Assembly: GCF_003688995.1 (NCBI RefSeq)
Contig: NZ_PENI01000006.1
Span: 124,001-188,000 of the forward strand
Direction: 5' to 3'
Length of the DNA stretch: 64,000 bases
DNA from: Streptomyces shenzhenensis
GTDB taxonomy: Bacteria; Actinomycetota; Actinomycetes; Streptomycetales; Streptomycetaceae
The stretch's first letter is position 1; every line of letters starts with the position of its first letter. A model generated the notes under the pieces. It had not been told where the DNA came from, did no database searches, and saw only the letters and a program-made list of their open reading frames with translations. This document shows positions 45,339 through 53,211 of this stretch, piece by piece. Position numbers and translations under genes: made by a program.

Positions 45339-45902
45339 TCAGGTACGTCGTCCGGTGCCGAGGTGCGGGCCCGCACCGTCCTCCCGGCCCGCCTCGCCCG
45401 CCCCGTCCGCCTCGCCGACGGGGACCGCCTCACCGCCCGCCTCACCGTCCTCGGACGGCGGGGCGGGGCTGCTGGTGGCCGAGGGCAGTTCCTCCGGGAG
45501 GTCGACCGACTGCTCCACCGTCGTCCCCGGATCACCCGCCGGGCCGCCCGTGGTGCCGGGACGGACCGCCACCAGGATCAGGGCGGTCACCGCGACCGCG
45601 CCGAGCACCCGGCCCAGGCGGCGGGCCTTGGCCCGTCCGTCCAGTTCCTGCCAGGCCGGGCCGGTGCGCGGCTCCTCCCGCTGCCAGAGTTCACCGACCG
45701 CCGGCCCCGGTGCCCGTGCCGGTGCTCGTGCCGGTGTCTGCGGGGTCATCCGTTCCCTGGCGGACGGCTCCCTGGGGGCGCCCGAGACATGGATCGCGCC
45801 CTCGCTGTCCCGGAGGAACTTCTCCCACACGTCGTCCGGAACGGACGGCGGGCCGGCGGGATCCTCGGACGCTCCGTCGCCGCCCTGCTGCTCACTGGTC
45901 AC
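45339..45902 (-). CDS. Conserved single-pass membrane protein, unknown function
   Basis: 187 aa. A disordered N-terminus with PDDVWEKFLRDSEGAI, a conserved core GPAWQELDGRAKARRLGRVL, one membrane helix (GAVAVTALILVAVRPG) and an acidic Gly/Ala-rich extracytoplasmic tail. It resembles small Streptomyces conserved proteins with the DVWEKF motif. GTG start just left of the divergent ArsR gene. Confidence 0.75.
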   Translation of the reverse strand: MTSEQQGGDGASEDPAGPPSVPDDVWEKFLRDSEGAIHVSGAPREPSARERMTPQTPARAPARAPGPAVGELWQREEPRTGPAWQELDGRAKARRLGRVLGAVAVTALILVAVRPGTTGGPAGDPGTTVEQSVDLPEELPSATSSPAPPSEDGEAGGEAVPVGEADGAGEAGREDGAGPHLGTGRRT

Positions 45903-45962
45903 GTATCGGCTCCGATGTGCGGGGACCTCTCCAACGCCGCCGATGCGCGGCAGCGGTTAGCA

Positions 45963-45984
45963 TACTTGCATGAGAGCGCAAGTA
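45963..45984. promoter_or_regulatory. Inverted repeat overlapping the arsR start, probable auto-operator
   Basis: TACTTGC and GCAAGTA, eight bases apart, straddle the ATG at 45970. TAGCAT seven bases before the ATG could be a -10 box, which would give a leaderless mRNA and place the operator on the transcription start. Confidence 0.5.
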
Positions 45985-46380
45985 GCGTCGTGGGACGAGG
46001 AACGGGCCGAGCGGTCGGTGTCCGTTCTCAAAGCGGTCGCCGACCCGTCGCGCTACCGGCTGCTGTGGGCGCTGAGCGAGCGGGAACTGCCGGTCAGCCG
46101 GCTCGCCGAGCTGATCGGGGCCCATGTCGCGGCCACCTCCCAGCACCTGGCGAAGCTGCGCGCGCTGGGCCTGGTGCTCTCCCGGCGCGAGGGCACCCGC
46201 ATCTACTACCGGGCCGCGGGGCCACGGGTGCGGGCGCTCCTGGAGAGCGCGGTCCTGGCCGCCGACGAGGCCGCCCTGGCGGACACCGCCGCGTCCCCGG
46301 AGCCCGTCCGCCGACCGGAGCCCGCCCTCCAGGAAGCCCGCACCCCGGCCCGCACCCCGCGCCCCGCCCCAGGACACTGA
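45970..46380 (+). CDS. ArsR-family transcriptional regulator
   Basis: 136 aa. Winged helix with VADPSRYRLLWALSERELPV, SRLAELIGAHVAATSQHLAK and the wing LGLVLSRREGTRIYYRA. After residue 100 the sequence is Ala/Pro-rich and without metal-ligand Cys, so the classical metal-sensing CVC site is absent. Ligand unknown. Its start lies within its own inverted repeat. Confidence 0.87.
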   Translation: MRAQVASWDEERAERSVSVLKAVADPSRYRLLWALSERELPVSRLAELIGAHVAATSQHLAKLRALGLVLSRREGTRIYYRAAGPRVRALLESAVLAADEAALADTAASPEPVRRPEPALQEARTPARTPRPAPGH

Positions 46381-46718
46381 CCCGAGGTCCCGGCGCCCCG
46401 ACGTCCCGGCGCCCCGACGTCCCGGCGTCCCGGCGTCCCGGCGTCCCGGCGCCCGCCGCGGCGCAGCACCGTCTCCGCGAGGCCCGACAGACCGTCCGCA
46501 CTCGCGGGCTGCAACGGGGTGTTGACCGGGGTGCGCTTCTCCGGTCGGACCGGCTGGTGCCGGCCGGGGACACCCGGCCCGGATCGCCGTCCGCGACCGC
46601 GCCCGGCGCAAGGGGCCGCGCCCCGGGACCCCCCGTGGACGTCAGCTCGTACGCAGGAGGCAGTGCGGGCGGGGAGGGGCTGCCGCTCGGCGCCCGCCGC
46701 GTCCGGCCGGCGGCCACG
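46381..46718. other. Non-coding gap between ArsR and SpoIIE-like genes
   Basis: About 340 bp. 46388-46452 is tandem repeat (units CGGCGCCCCGACGTCC and CGGCGTCCC). The rest shows open frames only in shadow; no promoter or RNA was recognised. Confidence 0.5.
46388..46452. repeat. Short GC-rich tandem repeat
   Basis: Two copies of a 15-bp unit followed by about four copies of a 9-bp CGGCGTCCC unit. Slippage-prone array with no apparent function. Confidence 0.65.
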
Positions 46719-47780
46719 TCACCGGTAGCGCAGCAGCAGCATGGCGGCGTCGTCCTGGAGGGGGCCGCAGACATGCTGCAGCAGGTCCTGGCGCAGGGTC
46801 TCCAGAGCGGCCTCCGCATCCCGCTCCTTGAGCAGGTGGGCACGGTCCGGCAGCGGATAGAAGCGCCCGTCGGCGTCCCGCGCCTCGGTCACCCCGTCCG
46901 TGTACAGCAGCAGTTGGTCCCCCACGAGGAAGTCGGCCTGGAAGGGCTCCGGCGGCTCCGTTCCGTGCGCGCCCAGCCCCAGCGGCAGCGCGTACGCCGG
47001 CGGCTCGGGAAGGTCCACCGTGCCCTCGGCGCGGATCAGCATGGGAGCGGGGTGCCCGAAGTTGAGGAACGTGACCCGCTCGTCGCTCACCTCGGCCAGG
47101 ATCGCGGTGACGAACTTCTCACCGTCCAACTGCCGGTCGACGGCCCGCTCCAGCCGCCGCCCCACCTGCACCAGGTCCGCCTCGTCGGGCGCGGCCTCAC
47201 GGAACGCGCCGAGGACCACGGCCGCGGTCTCCACCGCCTCAAGTCCCTTGCCCTGCACGTCCCCCACGATCACCCGCACCCCGCCGGGGAAGGCGACCAC
47301 CTCGTACAGATCGCCCCCGATCCGGGCCTCGGCGACCGCGGACATGTAGGAGACCGCCACCCGCAGATCCCCGGCCAGCCGCGGCACCGGCTTGAGCAGC
47401 ACCCGCTGGGCCGCCTCCGCGATCGACCGGAAGCTGTCCAGCTCCGCCTCCCGCCGCTGCCGCATCGACACGGCGACCAGCCCGGCCACCGTGACCCCGA
47501 TGACGGAGGCGATGGCCATATAGCCGCGCCGGGCGTCGACCAGGTCGTTGCACCAGCCCAGCCCGGCGGAGAGGAGCAGGGCTATCACGCCGATGCAGGC
47601 GGTGCGCCGCCAGCCGCCCACGAGCGGCGCGAACGCGGGCCCGACCGAGATCAGCGGCAGAAAACCCAGTGACGGACTGGTGACGAGATCGGCGACGGCG
47701 ACCGCGGCCATCGTCACGAACGGCAGCATGGCGAGCACCGTCGGACGGCGGCGCCGCGCAGTCTCGTCCTTCTCCGGCAC
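46719..47780 (-). CDS. Membrane PP2C phosphatase (SpoIIE/RsbU type)
   Basis: 353 aa. Three or four N-terminal helices (LAMLPFVTMAAVAVADLVTS, IGVIALLLSAGLGW, IASVIGVTVAGLVAVSM), then a SpoIIE PP2C domain with ARIGGDLYEVVAFPGGVRVI, VGDVQGKGLEAVE and LLLYTDGVTEARDADG. No PAS or GAF domain intervenes. It would dephosphorylate an anti-anti-sigma factor, but none is encoded nearby. Confidence 0.9.
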   Translation of the reverse strand: MPEKDETARRRRPTVLAMLPFVTMAAVAVADLVTSPSLGFLPLISVGPAFAPLVGGWRRTACIGVIALLLSAGLGWCNDLVDARRGYMAIASVIGVTVAGLVAVSMRQRREAELDSFRSIAEAAQRVLLKPVPRLAGDLRVAVSYMSAVAEARIGGDLYEVVAFPGGVRVIVGDVQGKGLEAVETAAVVLGAFREAAPDEADLVQVGRRLERAVDRQLDGEKFVTAILAEVSDERVTFLNFGHPAPMLIRAEGTVDLPEPPAYALPLGLGAHGTEPPEPFQADFLVGDQLLLYTDGVTEARDADGRFYPLPDRAHLLKERDAEAALETLRQDLLQHVCGPLQDDAAMLLLRYR

Positions 47781-47862
47781 CGGACCCTCCCTCCCCCTCC
47801 ACGCTCGACGCCGAGCAGGATCATCGTGACAGACCTGTGCATCGGCCTCCAGGGTGCAGAAC

Positions 47863-49185
47863 TCAATTCAGGATCGGACCACACCGCCCGTCGCTCACGG
47901 AGTCGGGAGATCCGGGTGGTTCCGCTGACGCGGCCGGGGCTCCTGGGGACGCGGGGGACGACGGTGAGTGTGTGGGGGACACCGCAGGGGGAGCATCGGG
48001 GTGCGACAAGGGCGCGGAACAAGCGGGTGGATTCGAGTCGGGAGCCGCCGGAGGCATGGCGGAGGCATCGACGGTGCGCGGGCGCGCACCGCGGCTACCG
48101 GCGGACATAGGCGCATCCGCGGGGGCGGTCTCGCCCTTGGCGCACACGTCCCCGGCGCACAGGTCCCCGTCCGCCACGAAGGCCCCTGCCCCCGTACGCG
48201 GGCCCGCCAGGCCGGCCCCGGCCTCACCGGAGGCGCCCGCCTTGAGGGCCGCGAGCCCGGCCGGCTCGGCCGCGGCCCCGGCAGGATCGCCCCCGGCTCC
48301 CACGGGCCCAGCCCCAGACCCGGCAGGCTCGCCCCCGGCCCCCACGGACCCAGCCCCAGACCCGGCAGGCTCGCCCCCGGCCCCCACGGACCCAGCCCCA
48401 GACCCGGCGGGCCCGTCCGGTTCCGTCGCGGGCGTCCCGGCCCGGGCAGATGCGCGCCGGAGGCGGAAGCGGAAGCGGGTGCCGGGCCACTGCGGCCGGT
48501 GTCCGTGCAGGAGGCCGAGGACGATCGCGGCGGCGACCGCGATCAGGTGCTCGCGGCCCGCCAGGTTGGGTACGGCGATCGACTCCCACACCATCGACCC
48601 GCCGGTCAGGACGAACACCACCGGGGCCCGCCGGACGACGGAGATATAGGTGAACAGGCCCACCACCGCGGCGGACGGCCCGGTGTCGAGCACCTGCCCG
48701 GCCTCGGGCGGCAGCCCCAGCCCCCACCGCCCCGGCCCGAGCGCGATCATCACCCGTACCGTCAGGGTGCCGGCCAGCGTCGTCGCGTACGCCACCGCCA
48801 GCGTGCGGGCCCGGCCCAGCGCGAGTTCGGCCAGCGCGAACGCGAGGAACAGCTGGGTGATGCCCGCCCACACCGGCAGGTCGAGGGCGGGTACGTACAG
48901 GGACACCGGCGTACGCAGCAGGGCCAGCCACAGCGGCAGGTCGGCCGTGACACCACCCAGCCGCCACACCACCAGCGCACCCGTCGGCCGCTGCGCGAGG
49001 TCGTGGAAGAAGATGACACCGAACGCGGCCAGGAACGCCAGCGAGAGCGCGAACGGCCCGCGCCGCCGAAGCTGCCGCAGCGGATCGACGACGATGCCCT
49101 GCCACTCGCCGCGCAGCGTACGGCCCACGAACGCCGCCGCGCGCAGCGGCAGGACCCGCGGTCGCCCGTGTCCGCCCGCGCTCAC
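47863..49185 (-). CDS. Rhomboid-like membrane protein with low-complexity tail
   Basis: 440 aa. The first ~230 residues have several helices in rhomboid-like order (TQLFLAFALAELALGRARTL, then GPSAAVVGLFTYISVV), with a GPS-A where active rhomboids have GxSG and LLHGHR at the last helix. It looks like an inactive relative. The last ~200 residues are Gly/Ala/Pro-rich and contain 14-residue repeats. It is related to Streptomyces proteins annotated as rhomboid-like; activity doubtful. Confidence 0.72.
   Translation of the reverse strand: MSAGGHGRPRVLPLRAAAFVGRTLRGEWQGIVVDPLRQLRRRGPFALSLAFLAAFGVIFFHDLAQRPTGALVVWRLGGVTADLPLWLALLRTPVSLYVPALDLPVWAGITQLFLAFALAELALGRARTLAVAYATTLAGTLTVRVMIALGPGRWGLGLPPEAGQVLDTGPSAAVVGLFTYISVVRRAPVVFVLTGGSMVWESIAVPNLAGREHLIAVAAAIVLGLLHGHRPQWPGTRFRFRLRRASARAGTPATEPDGPAGSGAGSVGAGGEPAGSGAGSVGAGGEPAGSGAGPVGAGGDPAGAAAEPAGLAALKAGASGEAGAGLAGPRTGAGAFVADGDLCAGDVCAKGETAPADAPMSAGSRGARPRTVDASAMPPAAPDSNPPACSAPLSHPDAPPAVSPTHSPSSPASPGAPAASAEPPGSPDSVSDGRCGPILN
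48281..48415. repeat. 42-bp tandem repeat inside the rhomboid-like gene
   Basis: The unit encoding GSGAGSVGAGGEPA occurs at 48311-48352 and 48353-48394 without difference, with degenerate copies on both sides. Length in codons keeps the frame, so copy number can vary without breaking the gene. Confidence 0.75.
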
Positions 49186-49484
49186 GAAGGCCCGTGGTCC
49201 GTCATGCTCGGCTCGCCCTCACCCGTAATGACCCCCCCGTCACCCATTCCCGACGCCATCGTATAGATCGTCCGAGCCCGGCGGCCGGGTCGGCTCCGGA
49301 GCGGTCCCCATGAACGGTCCCGGGGCGGCCCGCCGGGGGCCGTCCGCGGCGGAGCCGGGACCGGACCGCCGGCACCGGCAAGTAGGCTGAGGAGGCTGCG
49401 GCTCCCCCACCAACACCGCCCCACGCACAGGGTGTTGGCCTGCGGCGACCAGGAGTTGGCCAACGGCGTGAGGATGAAGCACAG

Positions 49485-50993
49485 GTGCTGATAGCGGGTC
49501 GGTATCGGCCGCACACCGCCCTGGGGCGGGGAGCGATGGGCGAGGTCTGGCGAGCGCGGGACGAGGTGCTCGGCACGGACGTGGCGATCAAGTTCCTGCT
49601 GTCCCAGAGCTCCGACGCCACCGCCACCGCCCGTTTCCGGCTGGAGGCGCAGACCGCGGGCCGGCTCGACCACCCCCATGTGGTGGGGGTGCTGGACTTC
49701 GGCGCGCACGAGGACCGGCTGTTCCTGGTGATGGAACTGGTCGAGGGCGACAGCCTCGCCCGTGTGCTGTCCACCGCGGGGTCGCTGCCCCCCGAGCGGG
49801 TGGCCCGCATCGCCGCCGAGGCCGCGGCCGGCCTTGCCGCCGCCCATGAACAGGGCATCGTGCACCGGGACATCAAGCCCGGCAACCTTCTGCTCGCCGC
49901 CGACGGCAGCCTGAAGATCGGCGACTTCGGCATCGCCCGTTTCATGGACGACCCGGCGGCCGGGCTCACCGCGACCGGACAGATCGTCGGCACCAGCCTG
50001 TATCTGGCCCCGGAACGCGCCCTCGGCCGGCCCGCCGGACCGCCGTCGGACGTGTACTCCCTGGGCTGTGTGCTCTACCAACTCCTCATCGGAAGGCCGC
50101 CGTTCGAGGCCGACACGGCGGTCGCGATCCTCCACCACCACCTCGACACCGCGCCCACTCCGCCCCGGCAGTTCGGCGTCGACATGCCGCCCGCGCTGGA
50201 GAACTATCTGCTCGGCATGCTCGCCAAGCAGCCCGAGGCACGGCCGACCGCGCCCCAGGTCGCCGAGTGGTTCGCCGTGGACTCCTGGCGCGGGCACCGC
50301 GAACCGCTGCCGCCCGCCACCCCCCGGGAGACCGGTGGCCACGCGTCCCGCCGGGGCAGGGCGGCACCCGGGTCCGGTTCCGGTCCCACCGCGACGGCCG
50401 GGCCGCGATCGCGGCCCGCGGCGGCGGCCGGACGGACAGCGCCCGGCCCGGCCGGCCGGAAGAGCAGCGGAGCGGCCGGCCGGAAGGGCGCCGGTGCGGT
50501 GGGGCGGGCGGGCGCCGGGGGTGCGGCCCAGGCGCGGCACCTGTCCGGCGAGCCGGGCCCCGCGACCACCTACGCGCTGCCCTCCGGCACCCACGCCTCC
50601 TCGCCCCACCGGGGACGTGGCCGCCGCCGGCCCGCACTGCGCCATCTCGCCGCGCGCAGCCCGAAACTGGTGGGCACCATCGCAGCGGCGGTGCTCTTCG
50701 TGGCCGCCCTGCTGATCGGCATGGCCCTGTTCTCGCCGGACTCCGGCGCGGCGGAGACCTCCGGCCCCGACACACCGCGCAGTTCGGCCCCCGCCCCGTT
50801 GTCCGGCACCGATACCGCACCCGCCGACCCGGGCTTCTCCGCCGATTCCGTCTCCGCCGGCTCCGCGGACGGCGACGGCACTCCTGACGGACAGCCGGAG
50901 AAGAAGCCGGAACACAAGGACGGGAAGAAGAAGCACGACGACCACGACGACAAGGACGATAAGAGCGACAAGGACGACAAGGACGAGGACTGA
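49485..50993 (+). CDS. Transmembrane Ser/Thr protein kinase (no PASTA domain)
   Basis: 502 aa. Kinase domain residues 1-270 with glycine loop LGRGAMGEVW, K36 in VAIK, HRD with D129 (IVHRDIKPGNLLL) and DFG at D147. A Gly/Arg/Pro-rich linker, one membrane helix near residue 400 (LVGTIAAAVLFVAALLIGMA) and a highly charged Asp/Lys tail (HDDHDDKDDKSDKDDKD) outside the membrane. GTG start at 49485; no strong ribosome site. Substrates unknown. Confidence 0.92.
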   Translation: MLIAGRYRPHTALGRGAMGEVWRARDEVLGTDVAIKFLLSQSSDATATARFRLEAQTAGRLDHPHVVGVLDFGAHEDRLFLVMELVEGDSLARVLSTAGSLPPERVARIAAEAAAGLAAAHEQGIVHRDIKPGNLLLAADGSLKIGDFGIARFMDDPAAGLTATGQIVGTSLYLAPERALGRPAGPPSDVYSLGCVLYQLLIGRPPFEADTAVAILHHHLDTAPTPPRQFGVDMPPALENYLLGMLAKQPEARPTAPQVAEWFAVDSWRGHREPLPPATPRETGGHASRRGRAAPGSGSGPTATAGPRSRPAAAAGRTAPGPAGRKSSGAAGRKGAGAVGRAGAGGAAQARHLSGEPGPATTYALPSGTHASSPHRGRGRRRPALRHLAARSPKLVGTIAAAVLFVAALLIGMALFSPDSGAAETSGPDTPRSSAPAPLSGTDTAPADPGFSADSVSAGSADGDGTPDGQPEKKPEHKDGKKKHDDHDDKDDKSDKDDKDED

Positions 50994-51150
50994 CCCGGAG
51001 GCCCACCCCGCCATATCGTCACGCTTGACCCCATCGGCACACGAGATGCACATCTCCACCATTCCGCGGGCACGCGGCGGCTAGGATCCCCCACGGGGTG
51101 AGCCCGGACGTCCGGTCGGCACGCTGCCGCCATGCCTTCGGAGTGCCCGT

Positions 51151-51555
51151 ATGAACACCACGATCGGCTGCGCCCTGCTCGGGGTCTGCACCGTGCTCGT
51201 ATGGCCGCCCGCGCTGGCGACGCTGCTGGGCTGGGAGCCGCCCCTGCCGCACCGCGGTGACGGCTCGGTCCGCCTGCTGGCCCTGGCCGCCGCGACCGGG
51301 CACGCCGCCCTGCTGGCCGCTGTCGCACCCCGCCTGACCGCGGCACCCGGCGCCCTGGCCACGGCCTGCTCATACGCCGCGGCCCTCCTGGCGCTCACCG
51401 CGGCGGCCCTGTGCGTCGCCTACGACCGACCCCCCGCGCAGAAACCCGAAAAGCGCCCCCCAACCCTGCGTTTCCGCAGGTCGGAGGGCGCTTGCGAGGT
51501 GGAGCCTAGGGGAGTCGAACCCCTGACATCTGCCATGCAAAGTCACGTAGAGTGA
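51151..51555 (+). CDS. Small membrane protein whose 3' end runs into the attachment site
   Basis: 134 aa in its present form. Residues 1-92 have a helix at the start (IGCALLGVCTVLVWPPALAT) and two more (LLALAAATGHAALLAAVAPR, LATACSYAAALLALTAAALC). From about residue 95 the frame crosses a terminator hairpin and the antisense strand of the tRNA remnant, giving EVEPRGVEPLTSAMQ. That tail is probably not biological. The real stop may differ in a strain without the element. Function unknown. Confidence 0.5.
   Translation: MNTTIGCALLGVCTVLVWPPALATLLGWEPPLPHRGDGSVRLLALAAATGHAALLAAVAPRLTAAPGALATACSYAAALLALTAAALCVAYDRPPAQKPEKRPPTLRFRRSEGACEVEPRGVEPLTSAMQSHVE
51451..51493 (-). terminator. Terminator of the tRNA-Ala gene
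   Basis: AAGCGCCC and GGGCGCTT close an arm containing a second small hairpin (CCTGCG/CGCAGG with loop TTTC). On the minus strand it is followed by TTTTC, seven bases after the tRNA 3' end. Confidence 0.65.
51500..51542 (-). other. Attachment-site junction: 3' half of tRNA-Ala(TGC)
   Basis: On the minus strand CTTTGCATGGCAG, a T-arm AGGGG-TTCGACT-CCCCT and acceptor AGGCTCCA form the anticodon loop to 3' end of tRNA-Ala(TGC). The 5' half (D-arm and 5' acceptor) is absent; instead the sequence continues with CTCTACGTGA. So the recombination core covers the anticodon loop to the 3' end, and the intact tRNA should be restored at the other, unseen, end. Confidence 0.85.
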
Positions 51556-51569
51556 CTAGCAGGCTGGCC

Positions 51570-51660
51570 GAGTCGTTCCAAGTGGCCCCGAGTGCAGGTC
51601 GGCGGGGGTGAGACCCATCCAACACGGTGACTCCGGGTGATTCAGAGTCGTTCCGAGTGG
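51570..51660. promoter_or_regulatory. Arm-type direct repeats next to the attachment core
   Basis: GAGTCGTTCCAAGTGG (51570-51585) and GAGTCGTTCCGAGTGG (51645-51660) are 16-bp direct repeats between the tRNA fragment and the integrase gene, as expected for integrase arm sites. A hairpin AGTCAC-N5-GTGACT (51541-51557) borders the core. Confidence 0.55.
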
Positions 51661-51698
51661 GTGATGTGGATCCGATGTGGATTCATCCCCGAGCGGAG

Positions 51699-52994
51699 TC
51701 ACGAGACGGCGCGCAGGTGACGGCCCTCGCTCAGTGCCGCACGTGCGTTGTCGAGAGCCTGATCCCCGCGGTGGGTATACATCCATGTGACCTTCCCCCC
51801 GCGCTCGTGCCCGAGGATGTACTGCACGTCGACTTCCGACATGCCGGCCTCGTGCAGGCGGGAGGCGAACCGGTCGCGGTAGTCGGAGACGCGCGGCCAC
51901 CACTCCTTTCGCCCGGTCTCCGGGTTGGTCACCTTTCGTGCGATCCCTGCCGCCTCGATGGCGGGGATCCAGTATCGGCGGAAGTTGTTCCTGCTCAGGG
52001 CGCCTTCCACAGTCACCAGCTTCCCGCCCACGCGCCGCCGCTCTCCGCCGAGCGGGGACCGGAACAGCAGTTCCTCAGCGTGCATGCCGTCCTCGACGGC
52101 GGTCACCGTGGCCGCCGGGTCCAGACGGGCAATCATCGTGTCCACCGCGGTACGGGCCCTCGCGGTCAAGGGCACGGTGCGGAAGCCGGCCGCCGTCTTC
52201 GGGATGCCCTGCCGCCGCAGGGTGCCGCGGTCGTCGATGACCACTTCCCTCACCTTGACCGTGTCGGCCTCCAGGTCGAGGAAGACCCGGCGGGTGCCGG
52301 CCATCTCCCCCCAACGCAGCCCGGTGTCTTCGAGGAAGTCGGCGACAGGGCGCCACCACGCGGGCAGGTGCGCACGCACGAGGGCGTAGTGCTCGGTGGT
52401 GGGCGGAGTGAGGTCGTCGGGGTGCTTCACCGGGGGCGACGCCGTCTTGGTCACGTCGGCCGCGGGGTTGAAGGGTATGCGCTGGTCGCGGACGGCGTCC
52501 CGGAGCAGCATCTTCAGCAGTTCCAGCACCTTCGTCTGCGTGGCGTGCCCCTTCAGCTCCTGCGCCACCCAGGTCTGAAGCTCTAGGTAGGTGAGGGAGT
52601 TGAGCTTGCGCTTTCCCCACTTGGGCCGGATGTGCACCGTCCAAGCGGACAGCTTCCGGTTCCGGGTCGTCGGCCGCTTGGGCTCGTTGGCCGGCCACCA
52701 CTCCTCCCACCACTTCTCCAGGGCGATGTTGCCGCGCTTGGGGTCCAGGTAGGTGCCCTGCCGGACGGCACCGCGGACCGCGTCCAGGAAGGCGTCAGCC
52801 TCCTTCTTCTTCGGAAAGTTCTTCGCTTTCTGGTCGCCGTTGGCGTCGCGGTAGCGTGCCTGCCAGCTGCCGGTGCAGTCGCGCCGCTTCCTGCGGTCGC
52901 CGTGCTGCTCGGGCGGGTATGCCTCCATGCACAGCTGGCAGCCGCAGGACTTCGAGCGGAGTTGGCGGGGGTTGTTGGTCGCTCTACGCGGCAC
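51699..52994 (-). CDS. int: Tyrosine recombinase (integrase)
   Basis: 431 aa. The N-terminal ~75 residues form a Cys-rich DNA-binding domain (CGCQLCMEAYPP to DAVRG), then a core-binding SAM-like domain (TYLELQTWVAQELKGHATQT) and the catalytic domain. Catalytic residues are R227 (DTGLRWGE), K266 (IPKTAAGF), R373, H396 (ILGHERGG) and nucleophile Y406 (WMYTH). At the HxxR box the first residue is S370 (VSDYRDRF), not His. Directly beside the att half site, as expected. ATG overlaps the upstream 75-aa gene. Confidence 0.93.
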   Translation of the reverse strand: MPRRATNNPRQLRSKSCGCQLCMEAYPPEQHGDRRKRRDCTGSWQARYRDANGDQKAKNFPKKKEADAFLDAVRGAVRQGTYLDPKRGNIALEKWWEEWWPANEPKRPTTRNRKLSAWTVHIRPKWGKRKLNSLTYLELQTWVAQELKGHATQTKVLELLKMLLRDAVRDQRIPFNPAADVTKTASPPVKHPDDLTPPTTEHYALVRAHLPAWWRPVADFLEDTGLRWGEMAGTRRVFLDLEADTVKVREVVIDDRGTLRRQGIPKTAAGFRTVPLTARARTAVDTMIARLDPAATVTAVEDGMHAEELLFRSPLGGERRRVGGKLVTVEGALSRNNFRRYWIPAIEAAGIARKVTNPETGRKEWWPRVSDYRDRFASRLHEAGMSEVDVQYILGHERGGKVTWMYTHRGDQALDNARAALSEGRHLRAVS

Positions 52995-53211
52995 TGCGCC
53001 TCCTCACGTCCGCGAGGAAGCCGCGTGCGTCAGCGAGCGTGGGAAGGTTCTTCAGCCGCTGCCTCCTGTCGGCGTCACGCCAGCGGACCTGCCACATGCC
53101 GTGGCATACGCCCTGGGGCGGCCGGTCGCCGTAGAGGTGCGGCGGGTAGTCGATGATGCAGTCCGGGCAGCCGCACGTGCGGCTGGGAATCTGCTCGGGT
53201 TCAAGCGCCAA
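52984..53211 (-). CDS. Stand-alone copy of the integrase N-terminal domain
   Basis: 75 aa. From residue 13 it aligns without gaps to integrase residues 17-75: CGCPDCIIDYPP against CGCQLCMEAYPP, then GDR, a Cys, WQVRWRDA against WQARYRDA and FLADVRR against FLDAVRG; by eye 27 of 59 positions are identical. It ends where the integrase core-binding domain would begin. It overlaps the integrase start by 11 bp, so they are coupled. Likely an accessory DNA-binding protein that competes with or helps the integrase at arm sites; function inferred. Confidence 0.78.
   Translation of the reverse strand: MALEPEQIPSRTCGCPDCIIDYPPHLYGDRPPQGVCHGMWQVRWRDADRRQRLKNLPTLADARGFLADVRRRSAA

Noticed and set aside
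42755..45535. 926-aa minus-strand frame opposite the ABC permease
   Set aside because: Composition is Gly/Arg/His-rich without motifs; the plus strand holds a complete FtsX permease.
51500..51575. Intact tRNA-Ala
   Set aside because: The D-arm and 5' acceptor strand are missing; only the 3' half is present.
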